From an uncultured Neomegalonema sp. (lineage in GTDB: Bacteria; Pseudomonadota; Alphaproteobacteria; Rhodobacterales; Rhodobacteraceae): DNA of 54,197 nucleotides. Both the position numbers and the translations under genes were made by a program. The stretch is from the NCBI GenBank assembly GCA_938008165.1, contig CALLLP010000053.1, positions 1-54,197 on the forward strand. The letters are read 5' to 3'. Numbering within the stretch: position 1 is the stretch's first letter; each line of letters begins with the position of its first letter. Of the stretch, positions 42,108 to 51,943 are shown one piece after another. The notes beneath the pieces are model-generated. The model searched no databases. It was not told the origin of the DNA and saw only the letters and a program-made list of their open reading frames with translations.

Positions 42108-44894
42108 CTACTGCCCAAGGCGCTGGAGCAGCGCCGGAATATGCACCTGATCGGATTTATACGAGCCGGTATAGGCATACATCACGAGATTGATGCCAAA
42201 GCGATAGGCCATCTCGCGTTGACGCTCGCCGCCCCGGCCCGACATGGGCAACATCGCGCGCCCCTCCTCGGTCATGGCCCAAGCCCCGGCCCAGTCATGA
42301 CCCCCGACGATGATCGGCGATACGCCGTCATTCTTGAAGCCACCCTCGCGCGCGACATCCTCCATATCTTCGGGCGGGGCCGCCTCGACCCAGACCTTGC
42401 CGCCGCGCCAGCGACCGGGGAAATCATCGAGCAGAAAGAAACTGCGATGCAGCACATGCCCTTCCGGAACGGGGGACAGGGGAGGCAGGTCCAGCCCGGC
42501 GGTCAGGCGGCGCAGAGCGCGGGTGCCGGGGGTCTCGCCACTGCCGAGCGCGAGATTGCTGTCGCGCGTATCGATCATCAGCATCCCGCCCCGGCGCATG
42601 TAATCGTTCAGGGACGCGATGGCCTCGTCGGAGGGGATCGGCTGGCTTTCGCTGACGGCCCAGTAGAGCAGCGGGTAGACGGCCAATTCATCCGTCTCGA
42701 TATTCACGCCCTCAGGATCCGCAGGCTCGACCGATGTGCGCTCGATCAGAAGACGGGTCAGGCCATACAGACCGGCCTTCGCGATCTCGTCGGTCTTCGG
42801 ATCGCCGGTGATGACATAGCCGAGCGCCCCGTCAAGCGCCGCACGCAGAGCCTGTTTTTCCGCATCATCCGCCTGCGCGGGATCGGTCATGCCAAGCGAC
42901 AGGATGGCGATCGAAGCCGCCGCCACCGCCCCGCGCAGCTTACCGGCCAGAAACAGCGCGGCAATCGCATCGAGCATCAACAGCGCCAGGGCGGCGGCGA
43001 GGAACCATGGTTTCAATTCGGTCTCCTTGCGCGCGCCCAATGTTTCGAGCACCGCGCTGGCAGGGGGCGGGGGAGCGGCGATCAGGTCGGCATCGGGCAA
43101 CAGCAGGTTATGGGCGCGGATCGCCCCGGCATCCTTACCCCCCACAGCCCGATACAGGCCGGGGGGCGCATCGATACTCGCACCCGCCCCGATGCGTTCA
43201 CCGGGCACAGTGCGCGCCCCTTCGGGCGCGGCACGCAGCGCGCCATCTGCCCCGATCAGTGATACGGGGGTCCAGAAACCGCTGGCAGTCGTCGTTGCCT
43301 GCGAATCGCCCCCCACCCCGAATTTCACGATCCGGTCGAGCATCTCGACGAACAGGCCAGAGAGGGGAATCGTCGACCAGCGCGGATCGGCGCTGGTATG
43401 GAACAGGACGATCCGGCCATCGCCCCGGCGGTCGGAAGTAATCAGCGGTGCGCCATCGGTCAGCGAGGCCCATGTCCGGGTCGGCAGGTCGATATCCGGC
43501 TCGGCGAGCACTTGCTTTGTCACCCGCGCATCGTCGGGCGTGCGCAATCCGGCAAAGGGGCTGTCCTCGGCATAGGAGGCGATCTTCTGCGGCTCGCCCC
43601 AGCTCATCGCGCCACCCAGATCGCGCCCACCGGGACGGATGCGCACAGGCAGGAGCGGGTCATCATTGATGCCAAACCCCGCGCGCCGCTCCTCGGCGGT
43701 GGCGGCAAGGGTAGGACCGGCAAAGCGCACCAGCACACCCCCCGCTTCGACCCAGTCGATCAGGGCGGCGGCTTCCAGCTCCGGGAACGCGCCGACATCG
43801 ATCAGGATGAGGGTATCGACCTCCTCCTCGATCAGCTTGGCGACGCTGCCCTCGCGCAATTCGGTGCGCCCTTCAAGGGCTTTGCGTACGTAATGTGCCC
43901 CAGAAAGCAAGCGCTGACCCACGGTCTCGCGCTCGCCCGAAACAAGACCGACCTTGCGCCGTCGCCAGCGCTCGTCGATCAAAGCGGTCGCGCCGGTATG
44001 GGAGACCCCCTCGATGCCAAAGACGGCGATGCGGTTGCGCAGCTCCAGCGGAGCATCGAACAAGGCCTCCGCGCGGGTATCGCCGTCGGCAAAGCGCGCC
44101 TCGGCCACGGCCAGCGCCCGGCGGGTACCGCTGTCTTCTGCCGAAAAGCCGATCACCTGCGCGCGGGCCTCACCCGTCGGATCGACGCGCAGCACATCCG
44201 CCGCCAGACCGCCCTCCTCGGGCGCGCCGGGCACCACCGCGCGCACGGTCTGCTCCGGCCCCAACAGGCGCAGGGTTCCGGCCCCGGCCAGCGCTTCGGC
44301 CAGCGCCTGATAGGTGCCGTCATGGTCGAGACCATCGTGAATCCAGACCGCCTGTGCATCCGCCTCGATCCGATCCAGCAGGTCGGCGCGGGCCGGGGGC
44401 CATGGCGCAGGTTCCAGCGCCTCGATCCGCGCGCGGGCATCGGCGGCGGAGAGAATCTCGGCCTCGCGCCCCTCCGGCACCGGCTGGGCAAGCACATCGA
44501 GCCGCACCGAAACCCCCGCCCGGTCGGCCCGGTCGAGCAGATCGGTCGCGGCGGTCATCCGGTCATCCCAATCGGGCGCACTGGCCCAGCCCCCATCGAC
44601 GATCAGATGCAGCGGAGCAGCGGCGGAGAGGTTTTCGCGCGGATTCAACAGCGGTTGCGCAAAGGCCAGAATCGCCAGCGCCGCGATCAGCAGCCGCAGC
44701 AGCAACAGCCACCACGGCGTATGCTGCGGCGTCTTTTCGGGTGGCTCCAACCCCAGCAAAACGACCACGCCGGGAAAGCGCTCGCGCACCGGCGCAGGCG
44801 GGGTCGCACGCAGCAACCACCACAGAACCGGCAGCGCGAGCAAGGCCAGCAACAGCAGCGGCGAGGCAAAACCAAGGGCACCGATCTGCATCAT
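42108..44894 (-). CDS. BatA N-terminal / DUF4159 membrane protein
   Basis: 928-residue inner-membrane protein. The N-terminus has two hydrophobic segments typical of the BatA_N (Aerotolerance) domain (FASPLLLLALLALPVLWWLL; WWLLLLRLLIAALAILAFAQ with the following LLNPRE). The middle is a class-I-amidotransferase-like region (LIDWVEAGGVLVRFAGP), two helices near 640-690 flank a loop, and the C-terminal 200 residues are DUF4159 (LIERTSVEPADPEGVNIETDELAVYPLLYW; MRRGGMLMIDTRDSN; MPMSGRGGERQREMAYRFGINLVMYAYTGSYK, seen in separate parts). It sits between the DUF58 gene and the 700-residue membrane protein in one operon. Exact role unknown. Confidence 0.85.
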   Translation of the reverse strand: MMQIGALGFASPLLLLALLALPVLWWLLRATPPAPVRERFPGVVVLLGLEPPEKTPQHTPWWLLLLRLLIAALAILAFAQPLLNPRENLSAAAPLHLIVDGGWASAPDWDDRMTAATDLLDRADRAGVSVRLDVLAQPVPEGREAEILSAADARARIEALEPAPWPPARADLLDRIEADAQAVWIHDGLDHDGTYQALAEALAGAGTLRLLGPEQTVRAVVPGAPEEGGLAADVLRVDPTGEARAQVIGFSAEDSGTRRALAVAEARFADGDTRAEALFDAPLELRNRIAVFGIEGVSHTGATALIDERWRRRKVGLVSGERETVGQRLLSGAHYVRKALEGRTELREGSVAKLIEEEVDTLILIDVGAFPELEAAALIDWVEAGGVLVRFAGPTLAATAEERRAGFGINDDPLLPVRIRPGGRDLGGAMSWGEPQKIASYAEDSPFAGLRTPDDARVTKQVLAEPDIDLPTRTWASLTDGAPLITSDRRGDGRIVLFHTSADPRWSTIPLSGLFVEMLDRIVKFGVGGDSQATTTASGFWTPVSLIGADGALRAAPEGARTVPGERIGAGASIDAPPGLYRAVGGKDAGAIRAHNLLLPDADLIAAPPPPASAVLETLGARKETELKPWFLAAALALLMLDAIAALFLAGKLRGAVAAASIAILSLGMTDPAQADDAEKQALRAALDGALGYVITGDPKTDEIAKAGLYGLTRLLIERTSVEPADPEGVNIETDELAVYPLLYWAVSESQPIPSDEAIASLNDYMRRGGMLMIDTRDSNLALGSGETPGTRALRRLTAGLDLPPLSPVPEGHVLHRSFFLLDDFPGRWRGGKVWVEAAPPEDMEDVAREGGFKNDGVSPIIVGGHDWAGAWAMTEEGRAMLPMSGRGGERQREMAYRFGINLVMYAYTGSYKSDQVHIPALLQRLGQ

Positions 44895-44961
44895 GGGGCG
44901 ACCTGCTCGACAAGACCCTTCACCCGGCCCCCCTTCGGCGCGGCGGAATATCTACCAACCT

Positions 44962-45849
44962 TCATCCGCTTCCCCGCTTCGCCTGTAGCGTCTGGTGGAT
45001 CATCATCAGCGCCGGGGTCGGCGGCGTATCGGTGCGGTGGATCGCAAAGGTCCAGCCCGCTTGCCGTGCCATCGCGCGCAGGGCATCGCGCCGGGCCTCC
45101 AGTTTTTCGCGATAGGCGTCGCGCAGGCTCTCTGCGCGGTCAGCGTCATAGCGCATGGCGCCCCCGACGCTTTCGAACAAGACGCGGCCCGAATAGGGAA
45201 AGGCTTCCTCAACCGGATCGACGACCTGCAACAGGATGCCGCGCACCCGGCGCGCGACCGCCGCCGACAGGGCTTTCGACAGGGCGTCGAGATCGCCGAA
45301 GTAATCCGACAGAAACAGCGCGCGTGAACCCATCGTGAAAGAAACCTCGGGAGGGGTGCCGGTCTCTGCGCGGGTATCGACCGGGAGCGAGAGGTAATTC
45401 GACAATCGGTTGACGCCCGTGCGTCCCTGCATGATCCGTCCGGCATCGGCGCGCATGAGGGCAAAGCGTTCATCGCCCCGCTCTAGCAGGATGGCGGTGG
45501 CGAGGGCGATAACGGCGGCGCGGCGGCCTTTGGTGGTCTGGACGCCTTTCGAGGAGAATTGCATCGATGCGGATTCGTCGGGCCACAGAAAGACGCTCTG
45601 GGCAGTCTCCCATTCAGTTTCGCGCACGAAGAGATCGTCGGAGCGACCCGAGCGCCGCCAATCGATGCTGCCGAGCGAGTCGCCCGGCTGGGCGTGGCGA
45701 TATTGCCAGAACGTCTCGCCCGACCCCGCCGACCGCCGACCATGCACACCCCAGATGGATGCTGCAGCCCGTTCGGCCTCGGCCAGTAAGGGCGGGAGCG
45801 CCGCGGTGGCCGCGCTCGATTCGGCGGAAAGCTGGGTGGAAGGGTTCAC
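44962..45849 (-). CDS. DUF58 domain protein
   Basis: 295-residue protein of the DUF58 family, partners of MoxR ATPases with a von Willebrand A-like fold. Visible marks are GRRSAGSGETFWQYRHAQPG and GDSLGSIDWRRSGRSDDLFVRE, the conserved core of DUF58, and VFLWPDESASMQF as the A-domain strand with a DxSxS-like site. ALFLSDYFGDLDAL is the following strand. The start overlaps the moxR stop by four bases (ATGA at 45846-45849), so the two are translated together. Confidence 0.9.
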   Translation of the reverse strand: MNPSTQLSAESSAATAALPPLLAEAERAAASIWGVHGRRSAGSGETFWQYRHAQPGDSLGSIDWRRSGRSDDLFVRETEWETAQSVFLWPDESASMQFSSKGVQTTKGRRAAVIALATAILLERGDERFALMRADAGRIMQGRTGVNRLSNYLSLPVDTRAETGTPPEVSFTMGSRALFLSDYFGDLDALSKALSAAVARRVRGILLQVVDPVEEAFPYSGRVLFESVGGAMRYDADRAESLRDAYREKLEARRDALRAMARQAGWTFAIHRTDTPPTPALMMIHQTLQAKRGSG

Positions 45850-46865
45850 CCGCAGGCCCTCGTGACGGCTTCGTCGATCACGCTTTCGAGAGTCACGCCC
45901 TCAGCCTTTGCCGCGAAGCCCAGCGCCATTCGGTGCCGGAGGGCCGGCTTGGCGAGGGCAACCACGTCATCAAGCGATGGGGCGAGGCGACCCGAAAGCA
46001 GCGAGCGGGCGCGGCTGGCGAGCATGAGTGCCTGTGCGGCGCGCGGTCCCGGCCCCCATGCGACCGACTCGGCCACACGTTTGGGGGCGCTGGGGTCTTC
46101 GGGGCGACAGGATCGCACCAGCGACAGGATCGCTTCCGTCACCTTATCGCCTACAGGCGCGCGGCGGATAAGTGTCTGCAATTTCATCAAGCTGGCCGGA
46201 TCGAGCACCGCCTGTGCTTCGGCCTGTTCGACGCCTGTGGTCGCGACGAGAATCTGGCGCTCTTCCTCAAGCGTCGGGTAGTCGACGACGATCTCCAGCA
46301 GGAAACGGTCAAGCTGTGCTTCGGGGAGCGGATAAGCCCCCTCCTGCTCGATCGGGTTCTGGGTGGCGAGAACGTGGAAGGGGGCGGGCAGGTCGCGTTG
46401 CTGACCCGCGATCGTCACCTGCTTTTCCTGCATCGCTTGGAGCAAAGCGGATTGGGTGCGCGGGCTGGCGCGGTTGATCTCGTCGGCCATCAGAAGCTGA
46501 CAGAAGACCGGCCCCTGAATGAACTTGAACATGCGCGAGCCGTCAGTACCGGTTTCCAAAACCTCTGAACCGAGAATATCGGCGGGCATCAGGTCCGGCG
46601 TGAATTGCACGCGCTTGCTGTCAAGGCCGAGCACAGTACCGAGCGTATCGACAAGCAATGTCTTGGCGAGGCCGGGTACGCCGACGAGTAGGCCATGACC
46701 CCCCGAGAGGATCGCGGCGAGGGTCAATTCAACCACTTCGTCCTGACCTATGATGCGTTTTGCGACCTCTCGACGGACAGCGGCGAGGGTTTCGGCGGCG
46801 TTTTCGGCTTCGGCCACGGGGTCGGTGCCCGATGTGGCGGGCGCGTCGACAGTCATGCTTTCCAA
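45846..46865 (-). CDS. moxR: MoxR-family AAA+ ATPase
   Basis: AAA+ chaperone-like ATPase of 339 residues, first gene of the operon. Walker A is GVPGLAKTLLVD, Walker B is LLMADEINRASPRTQSALLQAM, sensor 1 is VLATQNPIEQEGAYPLPEAQLDRF, all near-identical to the MoxR consensus. MoxR proteins act with DUF58/VWA partners to mature or remodel envelope proteins or enzymes. The start may be ATG 46865 or ATG 46856. The next gene overlaps by four bases. It is divergent from DUF1285 across a 215-base gap. Confidence 0.93.
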   Translation of the reverse strand: MESMTVDAPATSGTDPVAEAENAAETLAAVRREVAKRIIGQDEVVELTLAAILSGGHGLLVGVPGLAKTLLVDTLGTVLGLDSKRVQFTPDLMPADILGSEVLETGTDGSRMFKFIQGPVFCQLLMADEINRASPRTQSALLQAMQEKQVTIAGQQRDLPAPFHVLATQNPIEQEGAYPLPEAQLDRFLLEIVVDYPTLEEERQILVATTGVEQAEAQAVLDPASLMKLQTLIRRAPVGDKVTEAILSLVRSCRPEDPSAPKRVAESVAWGPGPRAAQALMLASRARSLLSGRLAPSLDDVVALAKPALRHRMALGFAAKAEGVTLESVIDEAVTRACG

Positions 46866-47080
46866 GGATTCGCTCCGTTCTCGTTCACGCCCTTGCGGGT
46901 CGGCCTATCGCTTGCTGTGCCGCGTCTTCGCGCCATCTCGTTCTACAGATGGGAACTCTGGACAGTCGCATCCAGAGGATGGTCCAGTATTGCCGCCTGT
47001 CCAGCCCGCCCGTTCTATCGCGCGTGATACAACGTATGCAACGCATGGTGTCCAAGGCGCCGCAAAATTGAGGCTACAGA
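46866..47080. other. Divergent promoter region moxR / DUF1285
   Basis: 215 bases containing the start signals of both directions. GAGG at about 47068 serves the DUF1285 gene. No clear -35/-10 pair or operator stands out. Confidence 0.3.
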
Positions 47081-47665
47081 ATGTCGAAAGAAGATCAACG
47101 GGAAGCGCCGAGTGGCACAGTCTCCATCGTCGAGGCGGCACGGCAGGCCTCTAAGAAGGGGGCACCGCCCGTGCATCTCTGGAACCCACCCTTCAGCGGC
47201 GACCTCGATATGCGGATCGCGCGGGACGGAACGTGGTTCTATGAAGGAACGCCGATCAATCGCCCCCCACTGGTGCGCCTTTTTGCCTCGATTCTGAAGC
47301 GGGAGGGCGATGATTACTTTCTCGTTACCCCGGTGGAAAAGTGGGCCATCGACGTCGAGGACGCTCCTTTCATAGCATTGGATTTCGAGATCGAGGAGGC
47401 AGAGGCCGGTCCGATTCTAGTATTCGAAACGAATGTGGGCGATCTTGTGCGGGCAGGGGCGGATAACGGGATTCTCGTCAAGGCGGACCCTTCAACCGAC
47501 GAGCCGTCCCCCTATATTCACGTCAGGCGCAATCTTCATGCGCTGATCGACCGCAAATCTTTCTATCGTCTGGCTGACCTCGCCGAACCTGGCGAGACCG
47601 AAGGCGAGCCGCGCATGGTGGTGCGCTCTGGTGGCGAGACTTTCGCGATAGGCCCGATGTCCTGA
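47081..47665 (+). CDS. DUF1285 family protein
   Basis: 194-residue soluble protein of the DUF1285 family. Typical segments are PPVHLWNPPFSGDLDMRIARDG, TWFYEGTPINRPPLVRLFAS, DDYFLVTPVEKWAIDVED, and HALIDRKSFYRLADL. The fold is known from structural genomics but no function is established. It precedes a CoA pyrophosphatase gene by 35 bases on the same strand, and both lie divergent from the moxR operon, an order I recall as common in Rhodobacterales. Confidence 0.9.
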   Translation: MSKEDQREAPSGTVSIVEAARQASKKGAPPVHLWNPPFSGDLDMRIARDGTWFYEGTPINRPPLVRLFASILKREGDDYFLVTPVEKWAIDVEDAPFIALDFEIEEAEAGPILVFETNVGDLVRAGADNGILVKADPSTDEPSPYIHVRRNLHALIDRKSFYRLADLAEPGETEGEPRMVVRSGGETFAIGPMS

Positions 47666-47700
47666 CAGACGAGGGCAATTCGTGGTATACTCGAGGGTGT

Positions 47701-48312
47701 ATGATAACGGAGACCGATATCTTCAGGGCGTTGCAGCCCGTGAATCGCGACCGGGATGATGCCGCGCCAATCGGGGGCGGCAAGCCGAGGCGGCGAGCCG
47801 CGGTGCTGTGCCCTTTGGTTCCGCGCGATACCGGGTTGCATGTCATGCTGACGGTACGCTCGGCTCAACTCAAGGTCCATGCGGGGCAGATCGCTTTTCC
47901 GGGGGGCAAGATCGACCCGTCTGATGCGTCGCCCCTAGCCGCCGCACTGCGCGAAGCGGATGAGGAGATTGGCCTTCCGGCAGAGGATGTCGATATCCTC
48001 GGGATGCTTGATCCCTACGATACCAGCACGGGTTTCGTCGTCAGACCCTTCATCGGGATGGTGAAGCCGCGTTTCGTTCCGATACCCCATGAGGGCGAAG
48101 TGGCGGAAGTGTTCGAGGTGCCGTTCGACTTCCTGATGGATTTCGACAACCACGAGCGGATCGAGCGGGTGCATGAGGGTCGCACGCGGCGATTCTATCA
48201 AATGATCCATGGGAAATACCGCATCTGGGGTGCGACGGCGGGGATGCTTCGCAATCTTGCCCATCGCGTCAATCATGCGTGCGGAGACAGGGTCATGCGT
48301 GAGGCGGGGTGA
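47701..48312 (+). CDS. CoA pyrophosphatase (NUDIX hydrolase)
   Basis: 203-residue NUDIX hydrolase cleaving coenzyme A or its derivatives to 4'-phosphopantetheine and 3',5'-ADP. The NuCoA signature is present as MLTVRSAQLKVHAGQIAFPGG, read in two parts, followed by the NUDIX box GGKIDPSDASPLAAALREADEE, in which the usual first Glu is Asp or Ser as in other NudL-type enzymes, while READEEIGL is intact. A GAGGG ribosome site precedes ATG 47701. It follows DUF1285 and precedes a phosphatase gene. Confidence 0.92.
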   Translation: MITETDIFRALQPVNRDRDDAAPIGGGKPRRRAAVLCPLVPRDTGLHVMLTVRSAQLKVHAGQIAFPGGKIDPSDASPLAAALREADEEIGLPAEDVDILGMLDPYDTSTGFVVRPFIGMVKPRFVPIPHEGEVAEVFEVPFDFLMDFDNHERIERVHEGRTRRFYQMIHGKYRIWGATAGMLRNLAHRVNHACGDRVMREAG

Positions 48313-48439
48313 CCGGCCTTACCTGACAGAACTCGGTGGGTGGCTGTCTGCTGGATTGCCTGAAGATGATCTGGTAGGTCTTCACGTCTGGGCAAGGTCG
48401 TGCCGACCGAGACGATAGAGCAGGATCAGTGGGCCGAGG

Positions 48440-49225
48440 ATGTTCAAGCGTTTGCTTTCCAAGGCATTGGCACGAGAGGATGCGCGCGCGGCAGGATCTG
48501 CCCGTGCGCCGCGCCCCCTCTTTGCCGTCGGCGATGTGCATGGCATGGCGGAAATGCTAGACGCCATGATCGAGAAGATCCATGACCGCATCGTGCAAGA
48601 TGACCTTCACGATGCGGCGGTCATCTTCCTTGGCGACTATGTCGATCGGGGGCCACACTCTCGGGAAACCATCGATTTGTTGCTCGAAAGCCCAGCACGG
48701 CTTGGCGTCGATACGGTGTTTCTTCGGGGCAATCACGAGGCGTTCGCCCAGCGATTCCTCGACAAACCGCATGAGGAGTCGCGTTGGCTCGACTGGGGTG
48801 GGGACGCGACGGTCGAATCCTACGGCATCGACCCGCAGGACTTCGAAGCGGGCATCCAAGGGCAGATTGCCTTATCCGATGCGCTGGAAGAGGCGATGGG
48901 CGACGCTCATACGCGCTTTCTGCGCGAAGGGCTGGTCACGCACCACGACGAATGGCCGTTTTTCTTCAGTCACGCCGGAATCGACCGCAAGCGTCCCCCG
49001 CAGGACCAACCTGAACGCGCGTTGGTCCATGGGGTTCGTGGGTTTCGAGAAACGGGGGGATGGCCGGACAGTATCGTCGTGCATGGACATTACATCACGG
49101 ACATGCCCGATCAGGGGCCGCGTCGGATCGGCTTGGATACCGGAGCGTATCGCAGTGGCGTTCTGACCGCCGCGTTCTGTATCGACGAAGCGATCGACTT
49201 TATCGAGGTCGAAGAAGACTACTGA
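48440..49225 (+). CDS. Metallophosphoesterase (serine/threonine phosphatase-like)
   Basis: 261-residue calcineurin-type metallophosphatase. The three metal motifs are GDVHG (Asp32, His34), GDYVDRGPHS and RGNHEAF, with the later histidines in FFFSHAGID and VVHGHYI completing the site. This motif set is typical of bacterial PPP-family phosphatases such as PrpA/PrpB or ApaH-like enzymes. The N-terminal 25 residues are basic and Ala-rich. GAGG immediately before ATG 48440 is close for a ribosome site. The substrate (phosphoprotein or dinucleotide) is not clear. Confidence 0.88.
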   Translation: MFKRLLSKALAREDARAAGSARAPRPLFAVGDVHGMAEMLDAMIEKIHDRIVQDDLHDAAVIFLGDYVDRGPHSRETIDLLLESPARLGVDTVFLRGNHEAFAQRFLDKPHEESRWLDWGGDATVESYGIDPQDFEAGIQGQIALSDALEEAMGDAHTRFLREGLVTHHDEWPFFFSHAGIDRKRPPQDQPERALVHGVRGFRETGGWPDSIVVHGHYITDMPDQGPRRIGLDTGAYRSGVLTAAFCIDEAIDFIEVEEDY

Positions 49226-49312
49226 ACTTGTAGCGCGAGCCAGTAAACGATGACTCGCCTCGCGTACCCTATACGTTGTACTGTCGCGGCGCAGTCGAAG
49301 TGGGGTTCGAAC

Positions 49313-49966
49313 ATGCTCATTCTTTACGACGTGCCATCGAGTATCCATGGCGCGAAGACCCGTATCATTCTTCGCCGTAAACGGCTGGATTGGTCAGAGG
49401 GCGATTCAGCTGACATTCAGGGGGAAGCGGCTGGGGTGCCTTCCTCGTTCATGCCGGTTCTGGTCGATGATGCGCTGGAGGTCAGACAGTCGAGGGCAAT
49501 CGCGGAATATCTGGAAGAAACATATCGCTCGCCCTCCATGTTGCCAGACGACCGGAGGGCACGGGCGAAAGCGCGTGAACTGTCGGATTTCCTCGATACG
49601 CGGCTGGTTCCGGCGGTTTCCGCCCTTGCGGCCGGTCACGCAGGTGCGCAACTTGGTGACGCCGTTACGGCAGAGCTTGGAACGCTGGCCGCGCTCGTGG
49701 ATCGTCGGGGATACAAGCGGCGGGGTGGGGATAGATCACTGTCCTTGCGCAGTACGTCGATCCCGCTACTGCTAGGCGATTGCGGGTATCCGGCAGCGTG
49801 TGCGTGGATCGAAGCCTTGAGTGAAGCGCGCGGTCTCGCAATCGTCGTGCCGGGGGCTGTGCGCGCCTATCTCGATATGCTGGAGGAGATCGACGCCGTG
49901 GCACAGACCATGGCGTCTTGTCGCGTCGCATTGCGAGACTGGATCACGGAGCAATATGTGTCGTGA
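49313..49966 (+). CDS. Glutathione S-transferase-like protein
   Basis: 217-residue protein with a thioredoxin-like N-terminal domain (MLILYDVPSSIHGAKTRIIL; Ser near residue 9-10 in the catalytic position; FMPVLVDDALEVRQSRAIAEYLEE, where the cis-Pro and the Gln-Ser pair for glutathione binding are present) and a helical C-terminal domain. This is the GST fold; the C-terminal half is more divergent than usual. ATG 49313 is used since it starts the beta-1 strand; an in-frame ATG at 49250 adds an unlike leader. It converges on pckA. Substrate unknown. Confidence 0.75.
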   Translation: MLILYDVPSSIHGAKTRIILRRKRLDWSEGDSADIQGEAAGVPSSFMPVLVDDALEVRQSRAIAEYLEETYRSPSMLPDDRRARAKARELSDFLDTRLVPAVSALAAGHAGAQLGDAVTAELGTLAALVDRRGYKRRGGDRSLSLRSTSIPLLLGDCGYPAACAWIEALSEARGLAIVVPGAVRAYLDMLEEIDAVAQTMASCRVALRDWITEQYVS

Positions 49967-49993
49967 AGCCATTCGCGATCAGGCTAACCGTGG

Positions 49994-51598
49994 TCAGGCC
50001 GCGTTCGGGGCGGCCTCGCGGACATCGGCATCGACGTCGGTTTCGTACTGGGCGAAATTGCCGATGAACATATGGACCAGCTTCCGGGCCTGAGCGTCGT
50101 AGGCGTCGCGATCGTCCCAGGTCTTGCGGGGATTGAGGATGGTGTCGTTGATATCCGGCAATGACACTGGCACCTCGAAGCCGAAATTTTCGTCGATACG
50201 GAATTCCGCATCGTTCAACGATCCGTTGAGTGCCGCTGTCAGAAGGCGCCGTGTCACGTTGATCGGCATCCGGTTGCCCTCGCCGTAGGCACCGCCCGTC
50301 CAGCCGGTATTCACCAGCCAGCAGGTCGAGCCATGCTCGGCGATCTTGGCGCGCAGCAGGTTTCCGTACTCCGTGGGCTTGCGCGGCATGAAAGGCGCGC
50401 CGAAGCAGGTGGAGAAGGTCGGCTCCGGCTCGGTGACACCCTTTTCGGTGCCCGCCACCTTGGCGGTGAAACCGCTGAGGAAGTGATACATTGCCTGCGC
50501 GGGGGTCAGCCGCGCGATGGGCGGCAGGACGCCGAAGCTGTCGCAGGTGAGCATGACGATATTCTTGGGGATGCCCGCCAGTCCGGTATCGGAGGCGTTG
50601 GGAATCATATCGAGCGGATAGCAGACGCGGGTGTTCTGGGTCAGGCTTGCATCGTCGAAATCGAGGGCGCGGGTGTCCGGGTCCATCACCACGTTTTCCA
50701 GCACGGCTCCGAAGCGGGAGGTCGTGTCGTAAATTTCAGGTTCCGCATCGCGCGAGAGATTGATGGTCTTGGCGTAGCAACCCCCCTCGAAATTGAAGAT
50801 GCCCTTGTCCGACCAGCCGTGTTCGTCATCCCCGATCAGGGTGCGGTTAGGGTCGGCAGAGAGGGTTGTTTTTCCGGTACCGGAGAGGCCGAAGAAAACG
50901 GCGGAATCGTCCGGATTACCGTTCGCATGGTTGGCCGAGCAATGCATGGGCATGATGCCCTTTTCGGGCAGGACGTAGTTCATCACACCGAAGATCGATT
51001 TCTTGTTCTCGCCCGCATAGGACGTGCAGCCGATCAGGACGATCTTCTTCTCGAAGGATACCGCGATCACGGTTTCGGAGCGACAGCCGTGCTTTTCGGG
51101 GTCGGCCTTGAAGCTGGGGCAGTTGATGACGGTCCAGTCATTTACGAAACTCGCCAATTCGCTGCGTTCGGGGCGGCGCATCATGTTGCGGATGAACAGC
51201 ATGTGCCACGCCAGCTCGTTCACGAAGCGTACGGGGATGCGGTGGGCCGGGTCAGCCCCGCAGGCAAGATCCTGCACGAAGACGGTCTTCGATTTCAGGT
51301 GGTTCAGCATGTCGGTATGGAGCGTGTCGAAATGCGCCGGGTCCATCGCGGCGTTGTTCTTCCAGTCGACGGTGTCTTCGGTGGTTGCATCGCGGACGGT
51401 GAACTTATCTTTGGGTGACCGCCCCGTGTGCTGGCCGGTCAGGGCAAGCAATGCACCGCCGGGAGCGAGCTTTGCCTCGTCGCGTTGCAGGGCATGTTCC
51501 ACGAGAGCGGCTTCGAGGTCATTATAATAGACAGCGCCCGCCTCGATCCCATTTTGCTCCAGACCATGGTCTGGATTTCTCGTACCGCTCTCATTCAC
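49994..51598 (-). CDS. pckA: Phosphoenolpyruvate carboxykinase (ATP)
   Basis: Gluconeogenic enzyme converting oxaloacetate and ATP to phosphoenolpyruvate. 534 residues, full length. Seen are [12 protein letters not shown] near the N-terminus, the PEPCK signature [12 protein letters not shown], the P-loop [17 protein letters not shown], the metal and base region [20 protein letters not shown], and [15 protein letters not shown]. Placement divergent from chvI is shared with many Rhodobacterales and Rhizobiales; in Sinorhizobium and Agrobacterium the ChvGI system influences pckA. Carbon-source control is likely through the 345-base gap upstream, which holds a strong dyad. Confidence 0.97.
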   Translation of the reverse strand: MNESGTRNPDHGLEQNGIEAGAVYYNDLEAALVEHALQRDEAKLAPGGALLALTGQHTGRSPKDKFTVRDATTEDTVDWKNNAAMDPAHFDTLHTDMLNHLKSKTVFVQDLACGADPAHRIPVRFVNELAWHMLFIRNMMRRPERSELASFVNDWTVINCPSFKADPEKHGCRSETVIAVSFEKKIVLIGCTSYAGENKKSIFGVMNYVLPEKGIMPMHCSANHANGNPDDSAVFFGLSGTGKTTLSADPNRTLIGDDEHGWSDKGIFNFEGGCYAKTINLSRDAEPEIYDTTSRFGAVLENVVMDPDTRALDFDDASLTQNTRVCYPLDMIPNASDTGLAGIPKNIVMLTCDSFGVLPPIARLTPAQAMYHFLSGFTAKVAGTEKGVTEPEPTFSTCFGAPFMPRKPTEYGNLLRAKIAEHGSTCWLVNTGWTGGAYGEGNRMPINVTRRLLTAALNGSLNDAEFRIDENFGFEVPVSLPDINDTILNPRKTWDDRDAYDAQARKLVHMFIGNFAQYETDVDADVREAAPNAA

Positions 51599-51943
51599 GA
51601 CGCTGTCCTCCGGGTCACATACTTGTTGGTAAAGGGCGATACATCGAACGCCTTACCGGGGCGTTTCCTAACCGCAAGCTACGGTCCAGGGCAACGCAAT
51701 AATGTTGCGTTACCCTGTTCGATAACCACCATGAAAGAACTGTCAGCCAGTTGTTTCCGGGCGCTTTCATTCATTTCGACTCGGCTTTCGCTGCTTCTCA
51801 TTTCGGTCGTGATCGCCCGCTTCGCCCCCTTTCCGTCATGCAAGCGCCGGAATCGGGCATCACCAACCGTATCAGGAACGATTGTACCGCCGTTCCAACC
51901 TGCGTAAGGTCCGGCACGCGCTACCGACCGACCGGAGATACCC
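51599..51943. promoter_or_regulatory. Divergent pckA / chvI control region with a palindrome
   Basis: 345 bases between two divergent genes. The most striking element is the perfect inverted repeat AACGCAA-TAATG-TTGCGTT (51693-51711), extended by GGG/CCC after one mismatch on each side (51689-51715). It is about 95 bases from the pckA start and about 230 from chvI, suited to an operator for pckA. A GGAG ribosome site lies before chvI (51930-51933). No small frame here looks coding. Confidence 0.6.

Noticed and set aside
43398..45338. A 646-codon plus-strand frame opposite the DUF4159 gene
   Set aside because: Low-complexity Arg/Gln/Pro-rich product without domain, antisense to a clear membrane protein gene with BatA and DUF4159 regions.
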